A stretch of 64,000 nt of DNA from UBA8752 sp965659115. GTDB lineage: Bacteria; Bacteroidota; Bacteroidia; Flavobacteriales_D; Sanyastnellaceae. Below are positions 17,701 through 25,745 of this stretch, one piece after another (positions within the stretch are counted from its first letter, which is position 1; the number at the start of each line of letters is the position of its first letter). The stretch covers positions 1 to 64,000 of the forward strand of contig CBFHUP010000003.1 of NCBI GenBank assembly GCA_965659115.1, read 5' to 3'. The notes under the pieces are model-generated. The model saw only the letters and a program-made list of their open reading frames with translations. It was not told where the DNA came from and made no database searches. The translations under genes and the position numbers were made by a program.

Positions 17701-18068
17701 AGAAAGACCCATTGCTCATTTACAAGTTCGAGTCATACGAGCTGTTCAAGGCGATGGTGCAGCGGATGAATACGGATGTGGCCAGCTTCTTGCTCAAATG
17801 TCAATTGCCGAGCCAGCCAGATCAGGTGAAGCGCGCCCCCGGTGCACGGCCCCAGCAGCCCGCCCGCGTGCAGACCAGCAAGCAAGGCGTTCAAAACCTG
17901 AATGAGCAGCGCCTCGCCGCTGCCCGTCAAGGCGGTGGCGGAACGACGGGAATGCCCGCTCCTCCGCCTCCCAAAACCGAGCCAGTGCGCGTAGAGAAGA
18001 AGACGCTTCCCAACGAGCCCTGCCCCTGTGGCTCTGGTAAGAAGTACAAGAAGTGCCACGGCCTCTGA
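14721..18068 (+). CDS. secA: Protein translocase ATPase SecA
   Basis: A 1115-residue motor that drives preproteins through SecYEG, and so feeds the T9SS cargo encoded here. Seen: Walker A in [14 protein letters not shown], DEAD-like [20 protein letters not shown], helicase motif [12 protein letters not shown], and [15 protein letters not shown]. The C-terminus carries a Pro-rich linker and a zinc-binding tail ([14 protein letters not shown]) for SecB or ribosome contact. It is longer than E. coli SecA (901), as usual in Bacteroidota, which have insertions near residues 345-400. ATG 14721 ([16 protein letters not shown]) fits family starts; an in-frame GTG at 14703 is possible. Confidence 0.97.
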   Translation: [1115 protein letters not shown]

Positions 18069-18150
18069 AGCTTCCGTAGCCATCCGAGACGATGGGCGCT
18101 ACACCTGGCAACCTGGAACGCGTTCGGCCATCCGTTCGGCCAGTTCTGAG

Positions 18151-18834
18151 TCAATGGATGGCGTCGAGCAGGGTCACAAAGCCCAAAGGCCCTTGCCAGT
18201 GCTGACGGATGGCGGTATGCGCCCGCTCCAAAGTGCTGCCTGTGGTGACCACATCATCTACAATCAACATCCCATGGAGGGTGTCGAGTTGGAGTGCGGG
18301 GGGGGGTAGCCAGGTGAATGGATTTTTACCGTGAGTGAGTCGCTGTGCCCTGTTCATTTTGGTCAAGGAGACCCCTGCTTTAGGGCGAGACAACAGGTTC
18401 ATGGTGTTCATGTGCGTCAAGGCCGACCAACCGGAAGCCAGCTGCTCGCTTTGGTTGTAGCCGCGTTGTCTTTTGCGTCTCCAATGCAAGGGGATGGGTA
18501 CGACAGACCAATGGGCACAGGACGGCATGTGTGGTGAGGCTGTGAGTTCACGGGCCATGGTTTTTCCAAGTTCCTTTCCCAATGTGGCGTTGCCACCGTA
18601 TTTGAGGTGGTGCACGAGCCGGCGTTCTTCGGGGCCGGCCATGCGCAGCCAACTCACGCCAAAGGCCCAGTCCAGGCGCCCGCCAAAGCGCTGTGTGCTG
18701 GAAACTGAACTTCTGGTCCACAGAAATTCGCAGGGGCCGCACCATGCGGGCTCATAATGGGCCAGCGGTGTTTCGCAGGAGGCACAGCGCCTCGGGAAAA
18801 TCGCTTGTGCGATGAGGTTCCATGGTGCAGTCAT
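18151..18834 (-). CDS. comF: ComF-family phosphoribosyltransferase-like protein
   Basis: A 227-residue protein with the two ComF parts: an N-terminal zinc-finger-like region (FPRRCASCETPL...WCGPC, about residues 12-37) and a PRTase domain with the PPi loop region (VPIPLHWRRKRQRGYNQSEQLA) and the PRPP loop MLIVDDVVTTGSTLERA. ComF proteins are needed for DNA uptake in some naturally competent bacteria; the biochemical role is uncertain. The ATG at 18834 is chosen because the frame upstream runs over the divergent DUF72 gene without ComF similarity. Confidence 0.9.
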   Translation of the reverse strand: MTAPWNLIAQAIFPRRCASCETPLAHYEPAWCGPCEFLWTRSSVSSTQRFGGRLDWAFGVSWLRMAGPEERRLVHHLKYGGNATLGKELGKTMARELTASPHMPSCAHWSVVPIPLHWRRKRQRGYNQSEQLASGWSALTHMNTMNLLSRPKAGVSLTKMNRAQRLTHGKNPFTWLPPPALQLDTLHGMLIVDDVVTTGSTLERAHTAIRQHWQGPLGFVTLLDAIH

Positions 18835-18905
18835 TCGGGCAAGGTGGGCCGAACGGAGCACGATGCGGCGCAGGGTTTGTCCGCACAGCGGCTTTCTTTG
18901 TGGAC

Positions 18906-19820
18906 GTGAAATACGGCAAGATTCCAGAGGAGGAGCAACAGGAACGGCTTCCAGGGGTGGACTTCTCCTTGCCAGAGGACCATCCCGAAACGGCCGCAGG
19001 TTTGGCTTCGGGCAAGGGCCGTTCCTTGGAGGTTCGAGCGGGAGGAACCATGTGGACCATTCGCCCTTGGCGCGGTACTGTATATCCGCAGAAGGCGCCG
19101 CAGCGCACTTGGCCAACCCACTATGGCCGGTCGTTTGGCACCATTGAGCTCAACGCTACGCATTACAGAATCCACCCTCCAGAGCGGATGGCAGAATGGG
19201 CCGCAGCCATGCCGGATGACTTTCGGTTTTGTCCCAAATTCCCCGCGATCATTACCCATTACCGCAGGTTCAATGATTGCGTCGGACCTACTGATGATTT
19301 CATAGCGGGACTGGACGCACTCGGGCCCAAAAGGGGCCCGGCGTTTATGCAGTTGCCGCCTCACTTTTCGCCCAAGCATGCAGACCGGTTGATGGCCTAC
19401 ATCCAGACTTGGCCTCGGGCATTTGAGGCCGCGGTAGAGTTCCGTCATCCGGGTTGGTTTGCCCCGGAACCAGAATGTGTGCAGGCCGTTGAATCGGTGT
19501 GGGCGGCCATGCGGGAAAGGGGCATGGGTGCGGTCATCAGCGATACCGCGCTGCGCAGAGATGCGGTGCACATGCGGATGACAGCGCCTTTTTTATTGCT
19601 GCGCTTTGGCGGATACGAGGGCCATTCCAGCGATGAATTGAGGCTCAAAGCTTGGTGCAGCCGCATCCAAGCTTGGCATGCGCAGGGCTTGCATGATGTG
19701 CACCTTTTGGTGCACCAACCCGACAGCATCAGGACACCCGAAACGTGCCGAATGTTCTCCGAATGGGCAAAAGGCGAACTGGGAATGGAGGTTCGGTCGC
19801 CTGCCCCTGCGCTTTTTTGA
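18906..19820 (+). CDS. DUF72 (YecE-like) family protein
   Basis: A 304-residue DUF72 protein, a TIM-barrel-like family of unknown biochemical role. Typical segments: WPTHYGRSFGTIELNATHYRI, the FCPKFPAIITH block, FMQLPPHFSP and AVEFRHPGW. The chosen GTG at 18906 yields the KYGKIPEEE...FSLPEDHP opening seen in Bacteroidota members. The frame is open from 18822, but that would overlap divergent comF. A -7-like TTTCTTTG (one mismatch) ends 5 nt before this GTG, which supports the choice. Confidence 0.85.
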   Translation: MKYGKIPEEEQQERLPGVDFSLPEDHPETAAGLASGKGRSLEVRAGGTMWTIRPWRGTVYPQKAPQRTWPTHYGRSFGTIELNATHYRIHPPERMAEWAAAMPDDFRFCPKFPAIITHYRRFNDCVGPTDDFIAGLDALGPKRGPAFMQLPPHFSPKHADRLMAYIQTWPRAFEAAVEFRHPGWFAPEPECVQAVESVWAAMRERGMGAVISDTALRRDAVHMRMTAPFLLLRFGGYEGHSSDELRLKAWCSRIQAWHAQGLHDVHLLVHQPDSIRTPETCRMFSEWAKGELGMEVRSPAPALF

Positions 19821-19875
19821 CGCTTCTTGACGCGAAGCAGGTTGGAGAACCGCCGGCACTGTCGAACTTCGAACC

Positions 19876-20385
19876 ATGGCTGCTGCTTCTGCATTTGACC
19901 CCAAGGCACCGCGCCAGGTGCGCTACGACCAGTTGGACGTGCAATGTGCAGCGCTGCTGTCGGACCCAGATCACCTGGCGAACCAAGCCAATTTTGTGGC
20001 TTTGATACAGATGGCCTTTGAATGGCATTGGGCGGGGTTTTACCGAGTGTTGAACGGTGAGCTTGTGCTGGGCCCATTTCAGGGTCCTGTGGCGTGCACG
20101 CGGTTGTCCAAAGGTCGAGGGGTATGTGCGGCAGCATGGTCGCGCAATGAAGCGGTGTTGGTTCAAGACGTCGCTGAATTTCCGGGACACATCGCGTGCA
20201 GTGCAGAAAGCAGGAGTGAATTGGTCCTGCCTGTCAGGGATGCGCAGGGCGTGGTGCGCGCTGTGTTCGATATCGACAGCGCAGAGGTGGGTGATTTTGC
20301 GCAAGAAGACGCAGACCGACTGCAGCGCCTCATCGATGCCATGGGCAGCAGGTTGATTGAAGACGCTCCTTCTAGTCATGATTAG
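19876..20385 (+). CDS. msrC: Free methionine-(R)-sulfoxide reductase (GAF domain)
   Basis: A 169-residue GAF-domain enzyme that reduces free Met-R-sulfoxide, a defence against oxidative damage. All three family cysteines are present: Cys74 in GPFQGPVACTRL, Cys84 in GRGVC, and Cys108 in FPGHIACSAESRSE. The SRSELVLPV motif that follows the last cysteine is typical. It is followed, with an 8-bp overlap, by an Ig-like lipoprotein gene. A GAACTTCG (one mismatch to TAnnTTYG) ends 4 nt before the ATG. Confidence 0.93.
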   Translation: MAAASAFDPKAPRQVRYDQLDVQCAALLSDPDHLANQANFVALIQMAFEWHWAGFYRVLNGELVLGPFQGPVACTRLSKGRGVCAAAWSRNEAVLVQDVAEFPGHIACSAESRSELVLPVRDAQGVVRAVFDIDSAEVGDFAQEDADRLQRLIDAMGSRLIEDAPSSHD

Positions 20386-22045
20386 GCGGGTTGACAAGGC
20401 GATGGCGGTGTGTGCCGTGCTGTGGATGACAGGATGCGCACAAGTGGGTTCTCCCGATGGTGGAGGACGCGACGAAGAGGCCCCTCAAGTTGTTTTGGCC
20501 GACCCCCCCTTTGGTACCGTTCGGTTCGACCGCTCAGAATTCATCTTGGAGTTCGATGAGTTTGTGCAGCTTCAAGATGCACGGCGTCAGATGTTGGTGT
20601 CGCCTCCGCTTCCGTCGCTGCCCAAGGCCTTGGTGCGGGGAAGGAGTGTGAAGGTGGAACTGGGAGACAGTTTGATGCCAGACCGCACCTACATCGTGCA
20701 GTTTGGCGATGCCGTGCGCGATTTGCGTGAAGGCAACGTGGCCAAGGGTTTGCAATATGTATTTACCACAGGGGATGTCTTGGATTCTGGCCGCGTCGCC
20801 GGCCGTGCCGAAGACGCCTGGTCTGGTGAAGCGTCGGCGGGCACGCGTGTTTTGCTGTTCGACGGTGGCCTGCCAGAGGGGGTGTTGGACGCGGGCTTGC
20901 CCGATTCCTTAAGGCCATTGCCGGATTATGTGGGGCTAGTGGACGACAGTGGGCGTTTTGATGTGGGTTTTTTGCCGATATCCTCGCTGGGTTGGATGGT
21001 GGTGGATGACGTCAATGGCAATTACCGCGCCGATCAAGGCGAAGCTGTGGGGTGGAGTTCAGAAGCCATCCAAACGGTGACAGATAGCGTGGGCTGGGCC
21101 CACTTGTTGGCCGCCCCGCCTCTGATGTTGGACGCGCCTCCTGCTGTGGCTTCGACTTATTTGTCGGGGGTGCTTGTGGATTCATCCGGGTATTTCCGGG
21201 CGGCCATTTCCGGACTCGATGCCGTGCGCGAGGGTCCCGATGGGCTCACCGATGCAGACATCCGCAACTCGGTAGCCCTGACCGGGCCCGATGGTCCGGT
21301 CGATTTTGAATTGGAAGGTGACAGTGTTTGGGCCTCGTTGCCGGGATATGAGGCAGGTGAAGGTGGCCCTTGGTTGTTGCAGCACCTGTCGGGCACCGAT
21401 ACGTTGGTGTTTCGCGAGGTGTTGCCCAACACTCCGCCTGTCCCTGTTGGTGCGGTGGAACGGTTTGCCGATCGCGGGGGACATTTCAGGGTCAGGTTTG
21501 CGCCGCGTCCTGTGGTTTTGGATACGGCGATGTGTTCGGGAATGGTGGTCATGGACGGGGATACGTCAGACTTGTCGCCTGCGCTGTTCATGTTGGACGG
21601 GAACCGCTTGGATGTTGGTCCATTGCCTCAAGGATCCACGGTGGCCTTGACCATAGAACCTGGAGGTGTCCAAGGCGTGGGTGGATTGTCAACGGACACC
21701 TTGGAGTGGCGGGTATCGGTCCGGTCTTCCTCGGACTACGGTGCCATTCAATTGCTGTTAGACAGTGCTGCCAAAACCCAAGAAAGTGAGGTCATTTGGT
21801 TGCTGTTGAATGGTTCAGGAACCCCTGCGAACCGGGAGTTGAACGCGGCGGGGAGGTTTGAAGAACTGTTGCCAGGACGGTACCGGTTGGTGATGATTTG
21901 GGACGAAAATGGCGATGGAAAGTGGTCCGGGGCCCGTCCCGCAGAGGGCCTGCATCCGGAGCCTGTTTACAGATGGGCCGATGAAATTGACATTCGCGCA
22001 GGATGGGAGGTGGAAATTGCCCCTGAGTTTCATCCACGGCCTTGA
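20378..22045 (+). CDS. Ig-like-domain lipoprotein (Bacteroidota type)
   Basis: A 555-residue predicted lipoprotein: short signal peptide, lipobox WMTGC at about residue 20, then GSPDGGGRDEEAPQVVLADPP. This opening precedes an SbsA-type Ig-like domain (about residues 30-120) in a widespread Bacteroidota lipoprotein family of unknown function. The rest is beta-rich, with a late dockerin-like calcium-type loop WDENGDGKWSG. Starts at 20357 and 20402 are also possible; 20378 gives the best signal peptide and overlaps msrC by 8 bp. It is likely an outer-membrane lipoprotein. Confidence 0.8.
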   Translation: MIRRVDKAMAVCAVLWMTGCAQVGSPDGGGRDEEAPQVVLADPPFGTVRFDRSEFILEFDEFVQLQDARRQMLVSPPLPSLPKALVRGRSVKVELGDSLMPDRTYIVQFGDAVRDLREGNVAKGLQYVFTTGDVLDSGRVAGRAEDAWSGEASAGTRVLLFDGGLPEGVLDAGLPDSLRPLPDYVGLVDDSGRFDVGFLPISSLGWMVVDDVNGNYRADQGEAVGWSSEAIQTVTDSVGWAHLLAAPPLMLDAPPAVASTYLSGVLVDSSGYFRAAISGLDAVREGPDGLTDADIRNSVALTGPDGPVDFELEGDSVWASLPGYEAGEGGPWLLQHLSGTDTLVFREVLPNTPPVPVGAVERFADRGGHFRVRFAPRPVVLDTAMCSGMVVMDGDTSDLSPALFMLDGNRLDVGPLPQGSTVALTIEPGGVQGVGGLSTDTLEWRVSVRSSSDYGAIQLLLDSAAKTQESEVIWLLLNGSGTPANRELNAAGRFEELLPGRYRLVMIWDENGDGKWSGARPAEGLHPEPVYRWADEIDIRAGWEVEIAPEFHPRP

Positions 22046-22091
22046 TTTGAACATCCGCGCTGTGCGATGTCTCACGGCCCGCTAAAGGCGC

Positions 22092-22099
22092 TAATTTTG
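22092..22099 (+). promoter_or_regulatory. Candidate -7 promoter element of the B-type T9SS cargo gene
   Basis: TAATTTTG is an exact TAnnTTTG match ending 6 nt before ATG 22106. This predicts an almost leaderless mRNA and argues against the upstream in-frame start at 22067, which would lie before the transcription start. Confidence 0.5.
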
Positions 22100-22105
22100 A
22101 GGCAT

Positions 22106-23686
22106 ATGCAGGCGAAATCCTTCTTTTCCCACATGCTGCTCACTGCGGTTGTTGTGTGGATGGGCCAATTGGTGGTCCATGCCCAAGACCCCTGTGTATC
22201 TACAGGGGCTGGATTGCCTTACGTCAGTACCAACCCGAATTATGTCTGCGAGGCCTTGGATGCCTTTGTCTACATCAATGTGGCTCAGGCGTATGCTGAC
22301 CCCAACGATGCTGCTGCGGAAAACTTCAATTTCAGTTGGTACCCTTATGATTTGCTGGGCGGAACCAGCACGCAGAGCTTCAACATGATGTTTGACAGCA
22401 CCATTACCATTTGGTGTGTGGCCTTGGATTTGCAGAACAATTGCACCTGGACAGATTCCATCGAAGTGCAGGTCCAAGAGGGGGTGAACATTGGCCTTCC
22501 CGATGATACGTTGGTGTGTGATTTGGATGGGTTTACCCTGCAGCCTTCGGCCGAAGCTCAGGCGATGACCGGCGTGACTTGGAATTGGGAGCCGTCGCTG
22601 ATGTTGGTGGGATCGGATACGCCAACGCCGCAGTTGATATTGGATGTAGACCAGTGGTACTATGCCACGGCCAGTGCGGGTCCTTCGGGCCAGTGCGCCT
22701 ATGAAGACAGCATTTTTGTGACAGCCAATGTGGCACCCATCGAACTGGGGGTCGACCAAGAGCTGTGTGAAGGCGAAACAGCACCTCTGGATTGTGGATT
22801 GGATGCAGGGTTGGAAACCTTGTTGTGGAGTACAGGCGATACCGTGGCTTCCATTGTGGCTGATACCACAGGTGTGTATTGGGTGACAGCCGTAAACGCT
22901 GAGGGGTGCGAACGTACGGATACCGTGAGCATCAGCATATTTGACAACCCCGTGATTGCCCTAGAAGCTGGGGGTGCGGCGTGTGAAGGCCAGCCCGTTA
23001 CATTGACTGCCGCGGTGACCAGCGACACTACTGTTGCCGGTGTGGGGTGGTCCAGCGGAGAGGCAGGCTATTCCATTGAGGTCACAGGACCGGGGACCTA
23101 TGAAGCGATCGCTGTGGATTTGACCGGGTGCACAGGAACGGCCTCTATTTCTCCTGTATTTCTTCCTGCACCAGTACCACAATTGGTGAGCGATACGGTT
23201 TTGTGCTTGGAGGAGGATGGCCCCATTTGGCTCGATGTGACCCAGCCCGATGTGGCTTACATGTGGTCTGATGGAAGCACGGGGTCTGGTATTTTGCTCT
23301 CTACAGAAGGCGTGTATTCGGTCACTTTGACGTTGCTTTCAAATGGATGTCAGGACTCTGCAAGCATCACGCTTACCGACTTTTGCCAGCAGGACAGCGT
23401 GTATTTCCCGAGTGCCTTTACCCCGGATGACGACTCGGTCAATGACGAGTTCGGAGGCTATTCTGAGGCTGTGGGGAGTTACCAGTTGGTGGTGTTCAAC
23501 CGATGGGGCATTGAGGTGTTCCGATCCGAAGACCTGGGGTTTCGCTGGGATGGCCGGTTGGAGAGTGGAGAGTTGGCCCCAGGGGGACTCTATGGCTACC
23601 GCGCGGTGTGGCGTCCCTTGCGGGATGACGGAACGTCTTTTGGGGGTTTCCTCGAAAAGGTGGGTGCAGTGACCCTTATTCGTTGA
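22106..23686 (+). CDS. Secreted protein with gliding-motility-type C-terminal domain (T9SS type B cargo)
   Basis: A 526-residue secreted protein. The signal peptide ends LVVHAQ (about residue 27). The body consists of beta-sandwich, PKD/Ig-like segments, each with paired cysteines (for example the CEGETAPLDC and CEGQPVTLTA openings). The C-terminus is the CHU_C / gliding-motility-associated domain: FPSAFTPDDDSVNDEF, then LVVFNRWGIEVFRSED and WDGR. This is the type B T9SS sorting signal, so it is exported by T9SS and displayed on or released from the cell surface. It overlaps convergent ktrA by 11 bp. The ligand is unknown. Confidence 0.88.
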   Translation: MQAKSFFSHMLLTAVVVWMGQLVVHAQDPCVSTGAGLPYVSTNPNYVCEALDAFVYINVAQAYADPNDAAAENFNFSWYPYDLLGGTSTQSFNMMFDSTITIWCVALDLQNNCTWTDSIEVQVQEGVNIGLPDDTLVCDLDGFTLQPSAEAQAMTGVTWNWEPSLMLVGSDTPTPQLILDVDQWYYATASAGPSGQCAYEDSIFVTANVAPIELGVDQELCEGETAPLDCGLDAGLETLLWSTGDTVASIVADTTGVYWVTAVNAEGCERTDTVSISIFDNPVIALEAGGAACEGQPVTLTAAVTSDTTVAGVGWSSGEAGYSIEVTGPGTYEAIAVDLTGCTGTASISPVFLPAPVPQLVSDTVLCLEEDGPIWLDVTQPDVAYMWSDGSTGSGILLSTEGVYSVTLTLLSNGCQDSASITLTDFCQQDSVYFPSAFTPDDDSVNDEFGGYSEAVGSYQLVVFNRWGIEVFRSEDLGFRWDGRLESGELAPGGLYGYRAVWRPLRDDGTSFGGFLEKVGAVTLIR

Positions 23687-24359
23687 CCTCGAGAAACCGG
23701 TTGACGTCGCCCAAGGTCCCAAAGACCACCAGGGTGTCGGTTTTTTCGACCACGGTATCGGGATGGGGAATGCCGATCAGGTGCTCCTTGTCTTCTCCCC
23801 CTTCGTCATAAGTGCGCCGAATGGTGATCAGCCTCAAGTTGTACCGGGTGGTCAGGTCGATGTCGCCCAAGCTCCGGCCCACAACGCCTGCGGGCGCTTG
23901 AATTTCTGCGATTTCGTAATCGTCGGGCAGCTCTAGGAATCCGCGCAAGTTTGGATTCATCAAACGCTCAGCAACGATGCTGGCAAACTCGGCCTCTGGG
24001 GCGAGGATTTCTTGAACGCCCAAGCTGCGCAGGATGCGTTCTTGGTGTGGACCAGATGCCCTTACAATGACACGGGGGATGCCCATGTCCAAGAGGTTGA
24101 GTGTGGTCAGCACTGTCGCTTCGAAGTTGTCTCCAATGGCGACAACGGCCGCGTCCATCTCGTCGAGCTTTTGACTCCGCAAGGCCTTTTGGTCGGTGGA
24201 GTCCATGGTGATGGCCAAGGCGATGTCATCGGACACCTCCTCGACCTTTTCTTCCACGCAGTCGATCGCGAAGACTTCTGCCCCTCGGCCAGCCATTTCC
24301 AATGCAATGCGGGAACCGTACTTACCGATTCCGATCACGACATAGCGCATGCTCTTCAT
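23676..24359 (-). CDS. ktrA: TrkA/KtrA-type potassium uptake regulatory subunit
   Basis: A 227-residue cytosolic regulator with an N-terminal RCK Rossmann domain (YVVIGIGKYGSRIALEMA, then the acidic VFAIDC strand end) and a C-terminal TrkA_C domain from about residue 140. It would gate a KtrB-type K+ channel by nucleotide binding. No ktrB is in this window; the gene sits 9 bp downstream of kynU, so it is expressed from the kynU promoter and its channel partner must be elsewhere. Confidence 0.93.
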   Translation of the reverse strand: MKSMRYVVIGIGKYGSRIALEMAGRGAEVFAIDCVEEKVEEVSDDIALAITMDSTDQKALRSQKLDEMDAAVVAIGDNFEATVLTTLNLLDMGIPRVIVRASGPHQERILRSLGVQEILAPEAEFASIVAERLMNPNLRGFLELPDDYEIAEIQAPAGVVGRSLGDIDLTTRYNLRLITIRRTYDEGGEDKEHLIGIPHPDTVVEKTDTLVVFGTLGDVNRFLEVNE

Positions 24360-24368
24360 GGGACCAAT

Positions 24369-25670
24369 TTACGCGTCTTGACGAAGGCCATGGTGCAGGA
24401 TGTCGAGGAATTCAGCCACATCGCCAAAGGAATTGTACAAGGGAACCGGTGCCATGCGGATCACGGCAGGCTCCCTCCAGTCCACGATGACCCCGTGTTT
24501 GGTGAGGTGGTCAAACAAGGATTTGCCATGACCGTGGGCCACAATGGACAGCTGGCAACCCCGCGATGCAGGGTCTGGTGGCGTGAGGATTTCGAGCCGC
24601 GCTCCAGTGGAGTTCGCTACGGCGTTGATTCCTTGTTCTAGAAAAGCGGTGAGGGCCAGGGATTTTTTGCGCATCCTGTCCATACCGGCAGCCCGAAACT
24701 CTGCAAGAGACGCCAACATGGCGGCCATGTTCATCACAGGAGCGTTGGAGGTTTGCCATCCTTCTGCTCCTGACATGAGGTCGAAGTCCGGCTCCATTTT
24801 AAACCGGCGCGCCTCGGAATGGCCCCACCACCCTTCGAGGCGGGGCATCTCGGGTTTGTTGGCATGCCGGGCATGAACAAAAGCGCCAGCGGTGCAACCG
24901 GGCCCCCCATTGAGGTATTTGTAGCCACACCAACACGCGAAGTCCACCTTCCAATCGTGGAGCTGGAGTGGAACGTTGCCCGCGGCATGGGCCAGGTCGA
25001 ACCCACAGGTTGCGCCCACAGCGTGTGCGGCCTCTGTGATGTCGCGCATGGGCATCCACTGGCCGGTGTAGTATTGGACGCCACAGAGCATCACACAGGC
25101 CAGCGTGTCTCCTTCTTGGGCAATGCGGGCTGTGATGTCTTCTGTGCGCAGGGTATGCTCACCCGCTCTCGGGGCAATTTCGATGAGGTGTTTCTCGGGA
25201 TCGAGTCCGTGCAAGCGCAGTTGACTCAGAGCGGCGTAGCGGTCGCTGGGAAAGGCGCCTGCTTCGATCATGAGTTTGGTGCGCTGCCCCTGAGGCTGGT
25301 AGAATGAAATCAGCAACAGGTGCAGGTTGACCGTTAGGGCGTTCATGGCCACGACTTCATCGGTCTGGGCCCCCATGATGGTGGCCAGGTCTGCTGTGGC
25401 CTCGCGGTGATACGCCACCCAAGGGCGGCGGCCTTCGAAGTGCGCTTCCACCCCGTATCGGCGCCAATCTTCGAGTTCACCTTCTATGATTTCGCGCGCA
25501 CCCTTGGGCTGGAGGCCCAGAGAATTTCCGGTGAAATACAGGGAATCGCCATCGCCGTGTGGAGGGATGTGGAAACGCCCGCGGAAGGGGGCGAGCACAT
25601 CTTCTCCGTCGAGGCGCTGAGCGGCTTCTTGGAATTCTCCTTGGCGTGTCCAATTGTGGTTCAGGGGCAT
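24369..25670 (-). CDS. kynU: Kynureninase
   Basis: A 433-residue PLP enzyme of fold type I that cleaves kynurenine or 3-hydroxykynurenine to (hydroxy)anthranilate plus alanine. Seen: YFTGNSLGLQPK at the start, the FDLAHAAGN aspartate region that contacts the PLP pyridine nitrogen, and the PLP lysine in CWCGYKYLNGGPG. Together with the dioxygenase at 38608 it represents the tryptophan-to-quinolinate branch known from Bacteroidota, used for NAD synthesis or catabolism. A GACATTCG (one mismatch to TAnnTTYG) lies about 26 nt upstream. Operon with ktrA. Confidence 0.96.
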   Translation of the reverse strand: MPLNHNWTRQGEFQEAAQRLDGEDVLAPFRGRFHIPPHGDGDSLYFTGNSLGLQPKGAREIIEGELEDWRRYGVEAHFEGRRPWVAYHREATADLATIMGAQTDEVVAMNALTVNLHLLLISFYQPQGQRTKLMIEAGAFPSDRYAALSQLRLHGLDPEKHLIEIAPRAGEHTLRTEDITARIAQEGDTLACVMLCGVQYYTGQWMPMRDITEAAHAVGATCGFDLAHAAGNVPLQLHDWKVDFACWCGYKYLNGGPGCTAGAFVHARHANKPEMPRLEGWWGHSEARRFKMEPDFDLMSGAEGWQTSNAPVMNMAAMLASLAEFRAAGMDRMRKKSLALTAFLEQGINAVANSTGARLEILTPPDPASRGCQLSIVAHGHGKSLFDHLTKHGVIVDWREPAVIRMAPVPLYNSFGDVAEFLDILHHGLRQDA

Positions 25671-25721
25671 GGGCGGTGGAACGGAGTGGGTGTCGGCGAA
25701 TGTCCTGGACGGACTGGTCGC

Positions 25722-25729
25722 TAATTTCG
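25722..25729 (+). promoter_or_regulatory. Candidate -7 promoter element of hemL
   Basis: TAATTTCG matches TAnnTTYG and ends 16 nt before the hemL ATG. No clear -33 element. Confidence 0.45.
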
Positions 25730-25745
25730 CGCGGAATCTCGACCT

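Noticed and set aside
14537..19845. The 10-mer GACGCGAAGC occurring near 14539 and 19831
   Set aside because: Only two copies were seen, without symmetry or shared context; this is compatible with chance.
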